Both the position numbers and the translations under genes were made by a program. Positions 47,117 to 55,302 of a stretch of DNA of 64,000 bases are shown in pieces. The DNA is from Streptomyces sp. ICC1 (GTDB lineage Bacteria > Actinomycetota > Actinomycetes > Streptomycetales > Streptomycetaceae), in assembly GCF_003287935.1 (NCBI RefSeq), contig NZ_CP030287.1:1240001-1304000 (forward strand), given 5' to 3'. Each line of letters starts with the position of its first letter. Position 1 is the first letter of the stretch. The notes below the pieces were generated by a model, which saw nothing but the letters and a program-made list of their open reading frames with translations, had not been told where the DNA came from and did no database searches.

Positions 47117-49123
47117 ATGCAGTCTTCTTCCTCCGCCGGGGCTCCCCCGGCCCCGGCGTCCTCGGCCTCCTCGGCGGCCCCGCCGGCCCCGCTGTCCCGC
47201 CGGGGGCTCCTCGCGGCCGCCGGAGCCGTCGGCGCGGCGGGCCTGCTGGGTGCGGGACCCGCCGCGGCCGCCCCCGGGGCCGCTTCCGGAGCCGCCTCCG
47301 GGGCCGCTTCCGGCGGGCGCGGTTCGGCCGCCCTGGTGGTCCGCAACGCCTCGGTGTTCACCGGGACCGGCGGCCGGGGGCCCGTGCGGGCCGTCGCCGT
47401 CGGCCGGGACGGCAGGATCCTGGCCACCGGGACCGACGAGGCGCTGCGCCGGTACGCCGGCCGGGACACCGAGGTGGTCGACGCCCGCGGCAACACGGTG
47501 ATGAGCGGGATCCACGACGGCCACGTCCACCCGCTGGGCGCCGGCGAGCGCTCGCTGAGCCCCTCCCTGGACGGCGCGGAGACCACCCCGGAGCAGCTCC
47601 GGGAGATCCTGACCGGCTTCCTGGCCGACACCGGCGGCGCCGGCGCCGAACCCGACCGCTGGCTGGTGGTCGAGGACTGGAACCCGGTCGGGCTGCTCCC
47701 CGTGGGCACCAGCCCGCACCACACGGTGCTGGACGCGCTCCCGACCCGGCGGCCCGTCGTCCTCGTCGGCGGCGACGGGCACAACCTGTGGGCCAACCGG
47801 CGGGCCCTGGACGTCGCCGGGATCACGGCGGCCACCCCCGACCCGGTCGGCGGCAAGGTGGTCAAGGGCGCGGACGGACAGCCCACGGGCGTCCTCAAGG
47901 ACGACGCGCAGGGGCTGGTGAAGCGGCACGTACCGGAGCACACGCGGGCCGAACTGGTCGCGGCCTGCACCGAGGTGCTGCGGCTGGCGGCCGCCTCCGG
48001 GGTCACCACGATGATGGACGCCCTGGTCGGGCGGCGCGAGCTGGAGCTCTACCAGGCGCTCTCCGCGGCGGGCGCCCTGCCGCAGCGGATCGTCCCCGCG
48101 ATCCGGCTGGACGCGGAGCAGGCCAAGGACCCGGCGGGCTCGCTGGCCTACGCACGGGGCCTGCGGCGGGAGTTCGGGTCCGCGGACGGGGTGCCGGGGC
48201 TCCGGTTCGGGACGGTCAAGGTCTTCCTGGACGGGGTCATCGAGTACCCCGCGCAGACGGCCGCCCTGCTGGAGCCGTACCTCGACGGGAAGGGGAAGCC
48301 GACCGCGAACCGGGGCGAGCTCTACACCTCGGCGGCGGACTACGGCCGGCTCAGCGCCGCCTTCAACCGGGCCGGCTGGCAGATGCACGCCCACGGCCTC
48401 GGAGACCGGGCGGTGCGCACCGCCCTGGACGGGTACGCGTACGCCCGGCGGGTGACGGGCCACCGGGACGCCCGCAACGCGGTGGCCCACCTGCAGCTCG
48501 TGGACCCCGCGGACCTGCGGCGCTTCGCGCAGCTGGGCGTCGCGGCGTGCATGCAGCTCCAGTGGGCGGCGCGGGACACCTGGACGATGGAGGCGCTGCT
48601 CCCCTACATCGGGCCCCGGCGGCACCGGTGGATGTACCCGGCGCGCAGCCTGGAGAAGGCGGGCGCGCGGCTGGCGGGCGGCTCCGACTGGCCGGTGGAC
48701 GCCCTCCAGGTGTGGAACCAGCTGCGGACGGCGATCGACCGGCAGGGCGTGTTCGGGGCGGGCGAGTTGTACCGGGAGCAGGAGGGGCTGAGCCGGGAGA
48801 CCGTCTTGCGGATGCACACGTCGGGGACTGCGTGGCAGCTGCGCCAGGAGGAGCTGACCGGCACGGTCGAGGTGGGCAAGGCGGCGGACCTGGTGGTGCT
48901 GGACCGGGACGTGACGCGCTGTCCCGTGGCCGACATCGGCGGGACGGAGGTACGGATGACCCTGGTCGGCGGACGCGTGGTGCACGACGCGGATTCGACG
49001 TCGGGGCGGGCGGCTTCGGCGCGGGTGGCCCGGGCCGCGGCGGCGGGCCCGCGGCCGGCCTCGTACCCGGCCTCGTACGCGGCGGTCCACGGGGGCGGTC
49101 GGCACCACGCCTGCGGGCACTGA
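47117..49123 (+). CDS. Tat-exported amidohydrolase family 3 protein (YtcJ-like)
   Basis: Predicted metal-dependent hydrolase of the amidohydrolase superfamily acting outside the cell. The 668-aa product has a Tat signal (SRRGLLAAAGAVGAAGLLGAG) followed by a degenerate Ala-Ser-Gly repeat (GAASGAASGAASGGRG). Metal-site motifs follow: HDGHVHPLG, KVFLDG (bridging Lys), MHAHGLGD, HLQLVDP and GGSDWPVDAL. The start is ATG 47117 with GGAG 6 nt upstream; GTG 47111 is possible. Substrate unknown. Confidence 0.88.
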   Translation: MQSSSSAGAPPAPASSASSAAPPAPLSRRGLLAAAGAVGAAGLLGAGPAAAAPGAASGAASGAASGGRGSAALVVRNASVFTGTGGRGPVRAVAVGRDGRILATGTDEALRRYAGRDTEVVDARGNTVMSGIHDGHVHPLGAGERSLSPSLDGAETTPEQLREILTGFLADTGGAGAEPDRWLVVEDWNPVGLLPVGTSPHHTVLDALPTRRPVVLVGGDGHNLWANRRALDVAGITAATPDPVGGKVVKGADGQPTGVLKDDAQGLVKRHVPEHTRAELVAACTEVLRLAAASGVTTMMDALVGRRELELYQALSAAGALPQRIVPAIRLDAEQAKDPAGSLAYARGLRREFGSADGVPGLRFGTVKVFLDGVIEYPAQTAALLEPYLDGKGKPTANRGELYTSAADYGRLSAAFNRAGWQMHAHGLGDRAVRTALDGYAYARRVTGHRDARNAVAHLQLVDPADLRRFAQLGVAACMQLQWAARDTWTMEALLPYIGPRRHRWMYPARSLEKAGARLAGGSDWPVDALQVWNQLRTAIDRQGVFGAGELYREQEGLSRETVLRMHTSGTAWQLRQEELTGTVEVGKAADLVVLDRDVTRCPVADIGGTEVRMTLVGGRVVHDADSTSGRAASARVARAAAAGPRPASYPASYAAVHGGGRHHACGH

Positions 49124-49592
49124 GGCGGCACCCAGCGGGCACTGAGGGGTCAATTCCACTTCCTGTTCCCAGGCGTGCGGAACGCGGCGCGCGAGGCCTG
49201 CGGCGGGACCCCCGAAGCGGTGGTGGCCGGCGCCGAGTTCAAGGAGGCCCTGGCCCGGCAGCTGCGCCACCTGGAGATCCTCCTCCAGCCGACCCGGACC
49301 GCCGAACTGCCCGCGTTCCCCGCGACGCCGCGGGGAACGCGCGGCGCCCGCGGGCGCTCCCCCGGCCGACCGGGCCGGAGCGCCCTGTCCACCGTCGAGG
49401 CCGCCCGGCGCCGGCGGCGCCGGACTCGGGGACCGATCGGGGTGGATGCCCGCAAAACGCATGATGGTCGCGCGAACGGGAGCAACCGGTCACCACGGCG
49501 CACGCCGACCCGCCACGGGAGCTGACGGCCGGTAACACCCGTATGGCACACCCGACGCGAGCGCGATCTCATATCTGAGATACGGTGCAGCC
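49124..49592. other. Intergenic region with a possible gene remnant
   Basis: About 470 bp between the amidohydrolase and the MurA-like gene. A plus-strand frame of 116 codons (49175-49525) starts with a plausible protein stretch (EAVVAGAEFKEALARQLRHLE) that then turns Arg-rich and unlike any protein. It has no Shine-Dalgarno. It could be a decayed fragment. Just before 49593 an ATATCTGAGATA-like palindrome (49570-49581) is likely part of the next gene's promoter or operator. Confidence 0.4.
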
Positions 49593-51122
49593 ATGGCAGA
49601 CGACTACCTCGTACGCATCGGCAAGCTCATCCGTGACGCCCGGCAGCACCGTGGCTGGACACAGAGTCAGCTCGCCGACGCACTCGGCACCAGCCAGAGT
49701 GCCGTGAACCGGATCGAGCGCGGCAACCAGAACATCAGCCTTGAGATGATCGCCCGCATCGGGGAAGCCCTCGACAGCGAAATCGTCTCCCTGGGCTACG
49801 CCGGTCCGATGCACCTGCGCGTGGTCGGCGGCCGCCGGCTGTCCGGCGCCATCGACGTCAAGACGAGCAAGAACGCGTGCGTCGCCCTGCTGTGCGCCTC
49901 ACTGCTCAACAAGGGCCGCACGGTGCTGAGGCGGGTCGCCCGGATCGAGGAGGTCTACCGCCTCCTGGAGGTCCTGAACTCCATCGGTGTCCGCACCCGC
50001 TGGATCAACGACGGCGTCGACCTGGAACTCGTACCGCCCGCCCGCCTCGACATGGACGCCATGGACGCGGACGCGGCCCGCCGGACCCGCAGCATCATCA
50101 TGTTCCTGGGTCCCCTCCTGCACCGGATGGACCACTTCAAGCTGCCGTACGCGGGCGGCTGCGACCTCGGCACCCGCACCATCGAGCCGCACATGATCGC
50201 CCTGCGCCGCTTCGGCCTGGACATCACCGCGACCGAGGGCATCTACCACGCCCAGGTCGAGGCCGGGGTCTCCCCGGACCGCCCGATCGTGCTGACCGAG
50301 CGCGGGGACACCGTCACCGAGAACGCGCTGCTGGCCGCCGCCCGGCACGACGGGACCACGGTCATCCGCAACGCCTCCTCCAACTACATGGTCCAGGACC
50401 TGTGCTTCTTCCTGGAGGCGCTCGGCGTCCGGGTCGACGGCGTCGGCACCACGACCCTGACGGTCCACGGCGTCCCGAACATCGACGTGGACGTGGACTA
50501 CTCCCCCTCCGAGGACCCGGTCGAGGCGATGAGCCTGCTGGCCGCGGCCGTGGTCACCGAGTCCGAGCTGACCATCCGCCGGGTGCCGATCGAGTTCATG
50601 GAGATCGAGCTCGCGGTCCTGGAGGAGATGGGCCTCGACCACGACCGCTCCCCCGAGTACACGGCGGACAACGGCCGCACCCGCCTGGTGGACCTCACCG
50701 TCCGCCCGTCGAAGCTCGAAGCGCCGATCGACAAGATCCACCCGATGCCCTTCCCCGGGCTGAACATCGACAACGTCCCGTTCTTCGCCGCCATCGCGGC
50801 CGTGGCCCAGGGTCAGACCCTGATCCACGACTGGGTGTACGACAACCGGGCCATCTACCTGACGGACCTCAACCGCCTCGGCGGTCGCCTCCAGCTCCTG
50901 GACCCGCACCGCGTCCTGGTCGAGGGCCCCACCCGCTGGCGCGCGGCGGAGATGATGTGCCCGCCGGCCCTGCGCCCGGCGGTGGTCGTCCTCCTGGCGA
51001 TGATGGCGGCCGAGGGCACCTCGGTCCTGCGCAACGTCTACGTCATCAACCGCGGCTACGAGGAACTGGCGGAACGCCTCAACTCGGTGGGCGCACAGAT
51101 CGAGATCTTCCGCGACATCTAA
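49593..51122 (+). CDS. XRE helix-turn-helix fused to UDP-GlcNAc enolpyruvyl transferase (MurA-like)
   Basis: The 509-aa protein joins two domains. Residues ~8-65 are a classical XRE helix-turn-helix (IRDARQHRGWTQSQLADALG then SQSAVNRIERGNQNIS). Residues ~75-509 are a MurA/EPSP-synthase fold: SGAIDVKTSKNACVALL (substrate Lys-Asn), AGGCDLGTRTIEP with Cys190 equivalent to the fosfomycin-target cysteine, and PFFAAIAAVAQG. Streptomyces has this as a second murA-like gene. Whether it is a working enzyme, a UDP-GlcNAc-sensing regulator or both is unknown. The ATG follows a TATCTGAGATA palindrome that it may bind itself. A strong terminator ends the unit. Confidence 0.85.
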   Translation: MADDYLVRIGKLIRDARQHRGWTQSQLADALGTSQSAVNRIERGNQNISLEMIARIGEALDSEIVSLGYAGPMHLRVVGGRRLSGAIDVKTSKNACVALLCASLLNKGRTVLRRVARIEEVYRLLEVLNSIGVRTRWINDGVDLELVPPARLDMDAMDADAARRTRSIIMFLGPLLHRMDHFKLPYAGGCDLGTRTIEPHMIALRRFGLDITATEGIYHAQVEAGVSPDRPIVLTERGDTVTENALLAAARHDGTTVIRNASSNYMVQDLCFFLEALGVRVDGVGTTTLTVHGVPNIDVDVDYSPSEDPVEAMSLLAAAVVTESELTIRRVPIEFMEIELAVLEEMGLDHDRSPEYTADNGRTRLVDLTVRPSKLEAPIDKIHPMPFPGLNIDNVPFFAAIAAVAQGQTLIHDWVYDNRAIYLTDLNRLGGRLQLLDPHRVLVEGPTRWRAAEMMCPPALRPAVVVLLAMMAAEGTSVLRNVYVINRGYEELAERLNSVGAQIEIFRDI

Positions 51123-51160
51123 ACCGGCGGACGGGGCGGCCACGACGACCCCCGGATCCC

Positions 51161-51196
51161 GAGGCCCCCTCGCTCCTCACGGAGCGAGGGGGCCTC
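51161..51196 (+). terminator. Terminator after the MurA-like gene
   Basis: A perfect 16-bp stem (51161-51176 with 51181-51196) and TCAC loop, 38 bp after the stop. It marks the end of the conserved chromosomal block. Confidence 0.88.
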
Positions 51197-51278
51197 TTGC
51201 CGTTCGCTCCGGCAACGGGGCTGCCGACGTCGACCTGCCGGGTTGCGGATGACACCGCGCACGGTCCCCGCGCCGCGG

Positions 51279-51518
51279 CTACGCGTGGGCGTGGCCGGCG
51301 TTCCCGCGGGGCTGGGTGACGGCGCCGGACGGCCAGCACGAGGTGCAGCTGCCCGCCGGGGCGGTCTGGCCCGACCAGGCCGGGCCGAGATCGGCGGTGG
51401 TGTGGATGCACGTGGCGCAGTCGGCGGCGGGGGCCGCGCCGGCCGTGGGCAGGGAGAGGCCCAGGGCGGCGGTGGACAGGAACAGGGCGGTGGCGGCGGC
51501 GCGCACGAACGTCTTCAT
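51279..51518 (-). CDS. Small secreted protein with two CxxC motifs
   Basis: 79 aa. A clear signal peptide (MKTFVRAAATALFLSTAALG, cleavage likely after AGAAPA) leaves a mature peptide of about 48 residues. It contains C-A-T-C and, 26 residues later, C-T-S-C. The His-rich end reads GNAGHAHA. It could bind a metal or form two disulfides; no family is recognised. The ATG is at 51518, with a GGAAG element about 14 nt upstream. It is the first gene after the MurA-like terminator and is divergent from the DUF3631 gene. Confidence 0.55.
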   Translation of the reverse strand: MKTFVRAAATALFLSTAALGLSLPTAGAAPAADCATCIHTTADLGPAWSGQTAPAGSCTSCWPSGAVTQPRGNAGHAHA

Positions 51519-51672
51519 GCGCGGGATGCTTCCAGGTGCGGTGGGCCGGAGGACAGGCTTCCGGCCGTGCCGCCCGGTGGGGGCCGTGTGGGCTGAGGGT
51601 CGACTGGCCTGGCGTGGGTGCGCGTTGGGGAGGGGGCTGGCTCTTATACCCATTCGACGCTGCCGACGCACT

Positions 51673-52962
51673 ATGAAGTCCGCACCCACCCCCACGCCCG
51701 CCGCTACCAACGAGCCCTGGCCCGTGACCGCGATGCCCGGCCGCCCGGGCGCCCACCGCCAGGACCCCCGGCCTGTGGAGGCGGCAACACCCCAGACCCC
51801 CGCAGCACAGGACCGGCCTGCCGAGGCGAAGCCACGCCCGATCGGGCCGCTTCGTGAGGGCGAGCAGGTGCTGGCGGAGCTGAGGGGCCAGCTTCGGCGG
51901 TATGTCGTACTGCCCAGCGAGGACGCCTTCACGGCGGTGACCTTGTGGGTAGCGGCCACGCATCTGCAGACCGCTTGGCAGCATGCGCCGCGTCTGGCGG
52001 TGGTGGGTCCGGCGAAACGCTGCGGGAAGTCGCGGCTGCTGGATGTGGTCACGGAGACGGTCCACGATCCGCTGGTGACGGTGAACGCCTCGGCTGCCGC
52101 GATCTTCCGGTCGATCACCGAGACGCCGCCCACGCTGCTGGTCGATGAGGCCGACACGCTGTTCGGGTCGGCGAAGGTGGCCGAGAAGAACGAGGAGATG
52201 CGCGGCCTGCTGAACGCGGGCCATCAGCGCAACCGCCCGACCCTGCGCGTGTCCGGCCCGAACCATGAGGTGTCGAAGTTCCCCACCTTCGCCATGGCCG
52301 CGCTCGCCGGTATCGGTGACCTCCCCGACACGATCATGGACCGGTCGGTGGTGATCCGGATGCGGCGGCGCGGGCCGGGCGAGAAGGTCGCGGAGTTCCG
52401 CAGCGCCCGCGACATCCCCGCCCTCCACGCCCTGCGCGACCGCCTCGTGGCCTGGCTGGCCCCGCTCCACGCCGCGGCGATGGAGCTGGCGCCGCCGATG
52501 CCGGTGGAGGACCGCGCCGCCGATACGTGGGAGCCGCTGGTCGCCATCGCCGACCTCGCGGGCGGCGAATGGCCGATCCTGGCCCGCACCGCCTGCGCGG
52601 TGATGACGAGCCATGAGGCGCAGCGGGACCAGGACAGTGGCGGCACGGGCATCCGCCTCCTCGCCGACATCCGACGCGCCTTCGCGGGCGAGGGTGATCC
52701 GCCGGTGATGCGCACCGCCCGGCTGCTGGACATCCTGAACCAGGACGAGGAAACGGCCTGGGAGCAGTACACGGCCAAGGGCCTGACCGCCCGGGGCCTG
52801 GGGATCCTGTTGCAGGACTACAACATCAGCTCGGCCAACCGCCGTTTCCACAACGGCGACCAGGCCAAGGGCTTCACCCGCGAGCAGTTCACCGACGCCT
52901 GGGCGCGCTACTGCCCCCAGCCAAAGCCGGCACCCCAGCCGGGATCCGCCACCGGCGCCTGA
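51673..52962 (+). CDS. DUF3631 P-loop ATPase
   Basis: Predicted ATPase of the type found in actinobacterial plasmids and integrated elements, possibly for replication or DNA processing. The 429-aa product has a Pro/Ala-rich N-terminus, then Walker A GPAKRCGKSRLL, Walker B PTLLVDEAD, an arginine-finger region (LPDTIMDRSVVIRMRRR), and the DUF3631 C-terminal domain ending near NGDQAKGFTREQF. The start is uncertain: ATG 51673 lacks a Shine-Dalgarno, and the frame is open to 51316. It begins the mobile module. Confidence 0.8.
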   Translation: MKSAPTPTPAATNEPWPVTAMPGRPGAHRQDPRPVEAATPQTPAAQDRPAEAKPRPIGPLREGEQVLAELRGQLRRYVVLPSEDAFTAVTLWVAATHLQTAWQHAPRLAVVGPAKRCGKSRLLDVVTETVHDPLVTVNASAAAIFRSITETPPTLLVDEADTLFGSAKVAEKNEEMRGLLNAGHQRNRPTLRVSGPNHEVSKFPTFAMAALAGIGDLPDTIMDRSVVIRMRRRGPGEKVAEFRSARDIPALHALRDRLVAWLAPLHAAAMELAPPMPVEDRAADTWEPLVAIADLAGGEWPILARTACAVMTSHEAQRDQDSGGTGIRLLADIRRAFAGEGDPPVMRTARLLDILNQDEETAWEQYTAKGLTARGLGILLQDYNISSANRRFHNGDQAKGFTREQFTDAWARYCPQPKPAPQPGSATGA

Positions 52963-53027
52963 CCCGGCACGACCCGTCGCGTCCCGTCGCATCGCAGGTC
53001 AACCCAGGGACGAGTGGCAGGCCCGCA

Positions 53028-53167
53028 ACGAGTCGACTCGACATCAAGACTCGACCCGTACCTGCTCTGACCAGCCCGGCGACGAGTCGCAACGAGACCG
53101 CGCCCCCCCGAGGTGCCCCTCACCCAGCCCTGCCCTGCCCCGGTACGGGTGAGGCCGCCCCATCCCT
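53028..53167. repeat. ~140-bp direct repeat, copy A
   Basis: Begins ACGAGTCGACTCGACATCA and ends at the CATCCCT of 53161-53167. About four fifths of its positions agree with copy B at 53394. It contains GAGTCGACTC, GACGAGTCGCAACGAGAC and a C-rich second half with GGTAC-GGGTGAGG. Noncoding. Confidence 0.85.
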
Positions 53168-53185
53168 CCGTCGCGTCCCGTCCCA

Positions 53186-53399
53186 CTCGTCCCCGCGCGA
53201 CCCGGCGCGGGGACGAGCGGGAAGGCAACGACGAGCCGAAGCGACATCAGCAGGCCTCTGACCTCGCCAAACCCGCCAGCCATGGCGTGCGGCCACCGGT
53301 AAGGGACTCCCCGGAGCTGGTACGGGTCGGTATCCGTCCCAACCCGTACCCCACTCGTCTCACCGGCCCGGCACGCAGTATCGGGCCGGTGAGACGAGT
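53186..53399. other. Three large dyads between the direct repeats (candidate origin or transfer locus)
   Basis: Stem 1: 12 bp (53186-53197 with 53206-53217), 8-nt loop. Stem 2: 9 bp, GGTACGGGT at 53319 with ACCCGTACC at 53342. Stem 3: perfect 18 bp (53353-53370 with 53382-53399), 11-nt loop, directly joined to direct-repeat copy B. No gene covers this 550-bp region between the DUF3631 and DUF2637 genes. The arrangement suits a replication origin or transfer locus; inference. Confidence 0.6.
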
Positions 53400-53532
53400 C
53401 GACTCGACATCAGGACTCCACCCGTACCTGCGCTGACCAGGCCTGCGACGAGTCGCAACGAGACCCGCCACCCTCAGGCGGCTCAGCCCTGCCCGGCCCT
53501 GCCCCGGTACAGGTGAGGCCGCCCCCATCCCT
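53394..53532. repeat. ~140-bp direct repeat, copy B
   Basis: Begins with the same ACGAGTCGACTCGACATCA, offset 366 bp from copy A, and ends at 53532. Differences are point changes plus short indels in the C-rich half. It overlaps the end of dyad stem 3. Confidence 0.85.
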
Positions 53533-53590
53533 GCCCTTGGAGTACAGCCGCTTGTCCACACCCACCGCGGATGCGCCGCGCGGTCATCGC

Positions 53591-54535
53591 GTGAACCACA
53601 AGGGACGCATCACCCTCGTCATCGGCCTGGTGGCCGTCGTCCTCATGGCCTTCCGGGTCTCGTGGAACGCGCTGTCCGACGTGGCCCGCGCCATCGGCGC
53701 AGACGCCACTGCCGCCCTGCTCTACCCGATCGTGGTCGACGGGCTGATGGCCCTCGCGCTGGTCGCCGCGCTCGTGCTGACCGGCGCCGACCGCAAGTTC
53801 GCGCTGCGGGTCCTGGCTGCCTACACGATCGCCAGCCTCCTGTTGAACTACGTGCACGGCCTCGTTCCGGCCCTGCGCACGGCGTCGGTCCAGTGGGGCC
53901 GACTGGCCAACTGGGATCCCGCGAACTGGGCGCTCGTACTGCTGGCGACCTCACTCCCGGTCGGGTCGATCTACTTCGGCTCGGACCTCGTGGCGAAAGT
54001 GCTGCACCACAACCCAGAGTCGGCCGACGCTGCCGAAGTGGCCTCTGACCAGTCGGTTAGCCCGCAGGCTGACGAGTCGGCCAGCGAGCAGGCCGCACAG
54101 TCTAGGTCTGACCAGGCCGAGTCGGACCCCGAGCAGCCGACCGAATCGACCCCCACGAAGGTCGCCGAGGCGCCCTCGACGGGGCCGACCGAGGCCGACG
54201 AATCGGCTCCCGCTCCCCCTGCCCGACCGCCCCGGTCGGCTGCCGTGGCGGAGTCGACCGGAGCCGCCCCGCGTCGGGCGACCGGTCGGGTCCCCGCCGC
54301 CGCCAAGTCGACCACCGACCGCACCCGCACAGACGCCGAAATTCTCGCCGAGGCTCAGCTCCTGACCGCCGACTGGAGCGACGACCAGCTGACCGCCGAG
54401 CGTCTGCGCAGCGAACTACGGATCGGCCAGATCCGCGCCCGCAGCCTGCGCGACCAGCTGCAGGCCGAGCGTACCGGCCAGCCCGGGCCACTCGACGGAC
54501 TCGACGAAGCCGCCTTCCCCACCAGCGCCGTCTGA
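53591..54535 (+). CDS. DUF2637 membrane protein
   Basis: Family common on actinobacterial mobile elements and often compared with plasmid spread (Spd) proteins. The ~314-aa product starts with about four hydrophobic helices (TLVIGLVAVVLMAFRVSWNAL, LMALALVAALVLTG, VLAAYTIASLLLNYV, WALVLLATSLPVGSIYF). A long acidic Glu/Ser/Pro/Thr-rich linker follows, then a C-terminal helical domain (AEILAEAQLLTADWSDDQL ... RIGQIRARSLRDQL) resembling a helix-turn-helix. GTG 53591 is taken; TTG 53552 or GTG 53513 (inside the repeat) are possible. Confidence 0.75.
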   Translation: MNHKGRITLVIGLVAVVLMAFRVSWNALSDVARAIGADATAALLYPIVVDGLMALALVAALVLTGADRKFALRVLAAYTIASLLLNYVHGLVPALRTASVQWGRLANWDPANWALVLLATSLPVGSIYFGSDLVAKVLHHNPESADAAEVASDQSVSPQADESASEQAAQSRSDQAESDPEQPTESTPTKVAEAPSTGPTEADESAPAPPARPPRSAAVAESTGAAPRRATGRVPAAAKSTTDRTRTDAEILAEAQLLTADWSDDQLTAERLRSELRIGQIRARSLRDQLQAERTGQPGPLDGLDEAAFPTSAV

Positions 54536-54654
54536 CCCCCGTAAGGGGCACCGACCGCCTGGCCCTTCCGGCTCTTCCCGTGACCCCGTGCAACCGAGCA
54601 TGGGGCCGCGCACAGCCAACCACCCGGCACCAGCACCCCACGGAGAACCGATCC

Positions 54655-55302
54655 ATGCACGATGCGCACCGCGAACTTCCCACCACCCAGAAGGAGATGA
54701 TCACCGGCCTCAACAGCCCAGCAAGGTATGGCGTTGGACCGTCCAAGGGCCGGTCCAACGCAGCCTCCGCCCCGGGGGTGGCGGAGACAGAACCCCGGCG
54801 CGAGGGCGCACCGGGGCAGGAAGGGGCGGTCGTCGACGCCGGACTACCGGTTGTCGTACGTGCCGCTGACGCGGCCGCGCTGTACCGCGTCGCCCGCCGC
54901 CGTGCCCGTCAGGAAGTCCAGCGCACCCAGCGTGTCGACGTCCGCTACAGCGCCGACGAGAAGACGGAGATCCTCGCCGAGGCCCGTCGCCTCGGCCTCG
55001 CCGGCGCGCACCTCGTCGGCGCGATCGTCATGGCCTACCTCGACGGCCACTTCGAGATCCCCGGCCAGCGCACGTCCCACGACGACCTGATCGACGAACT
55101 CGTCGCCCTGCGCGCGGAGATCGCCCCGATCGGCAACAACGTCAACCAGATCGCCTTCAAGCTCAACTCCGGCGGCCGTCCCCACCCTGTGGACAGGGCC
55201 GTCCTGGCCCAGGCCGAACGTGTCCTCGCCCTCGCCCGGACTGCTGCCGAAGCGATCGAACTCGCCGCCGGCCGGACGTCCATCGCGAAGCGGGCGGCCT
55301 GA
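54655..55302 (+). CDS. mobC: Plasmid mobilisation relaxosome protein MobC
   Basis: Accessory protein that helps the relaxase open oriT. The 215-aa product has a low-complexity N-terminus, a ribbon-helix-helix-like part (QRVDVRYSADEKTEILAEAR ... GLAGAHLVGAIV) and the MobC signature LRAEIAPIGNNVNQIAFKLN at about 160-180. ATG 54655 is chosen on a GGAG element. The relaxase start follows the stop codon directly. An inverted repeat inside its first part (54731-54761) could be part of oriT. Confidence 0.85.
   Translation: MHDAHRELPTTQKEMITGLNSPARYGVGPSKGRSNAASAPGVAETEPRREGAPGQEGAVVDAGLPVVVRAADAAALYRVARRRARQEVQRTQRVDVRYSADEKTEILAEARRLGLAGAHLVGAIVMAYLDGHFEIPGQRTSHDDLIDELVALRAEIAPIGNNVNQIAFKLNSGGRPHPVDRAVLAQAERVLALARTAAEAIELAAGRTSIAKRAA
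54731..54761. other. Inverted repeat in mobC, possible oriT element
   Basis: GCGTTGGACC (54731-54740) and GGTCCAACGC (54752-54761) are perfect complements around 11 nt. It lies within the low-complexity N-terminal part of mobC. oriT inverted repeats commonly lie next to or within mobC. Inference only. Confidence 0.35.

Noticed and set aside
49175..49525. 116-codon plus-strand ORF before the MurA-like gene
   Set aside because: Only the first ~40 residues look protein-like, the rest is Arg-rich, and no Shine-Dalgarno precedes it. Kept only as a possible remnant.
51197..51280. Attachment site or tRNA end at the left edge of the accessory region
   Set aside because: No tRNA-like cloverleaf and no matching direct repeat found elsewhere in the window by eye.
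53028..53532. CRISPR-like array suspected from repeated GACGAGTCG units
   Set aside because: Only two long repeats and no regular short repeats with unique spacers; no cas genes.
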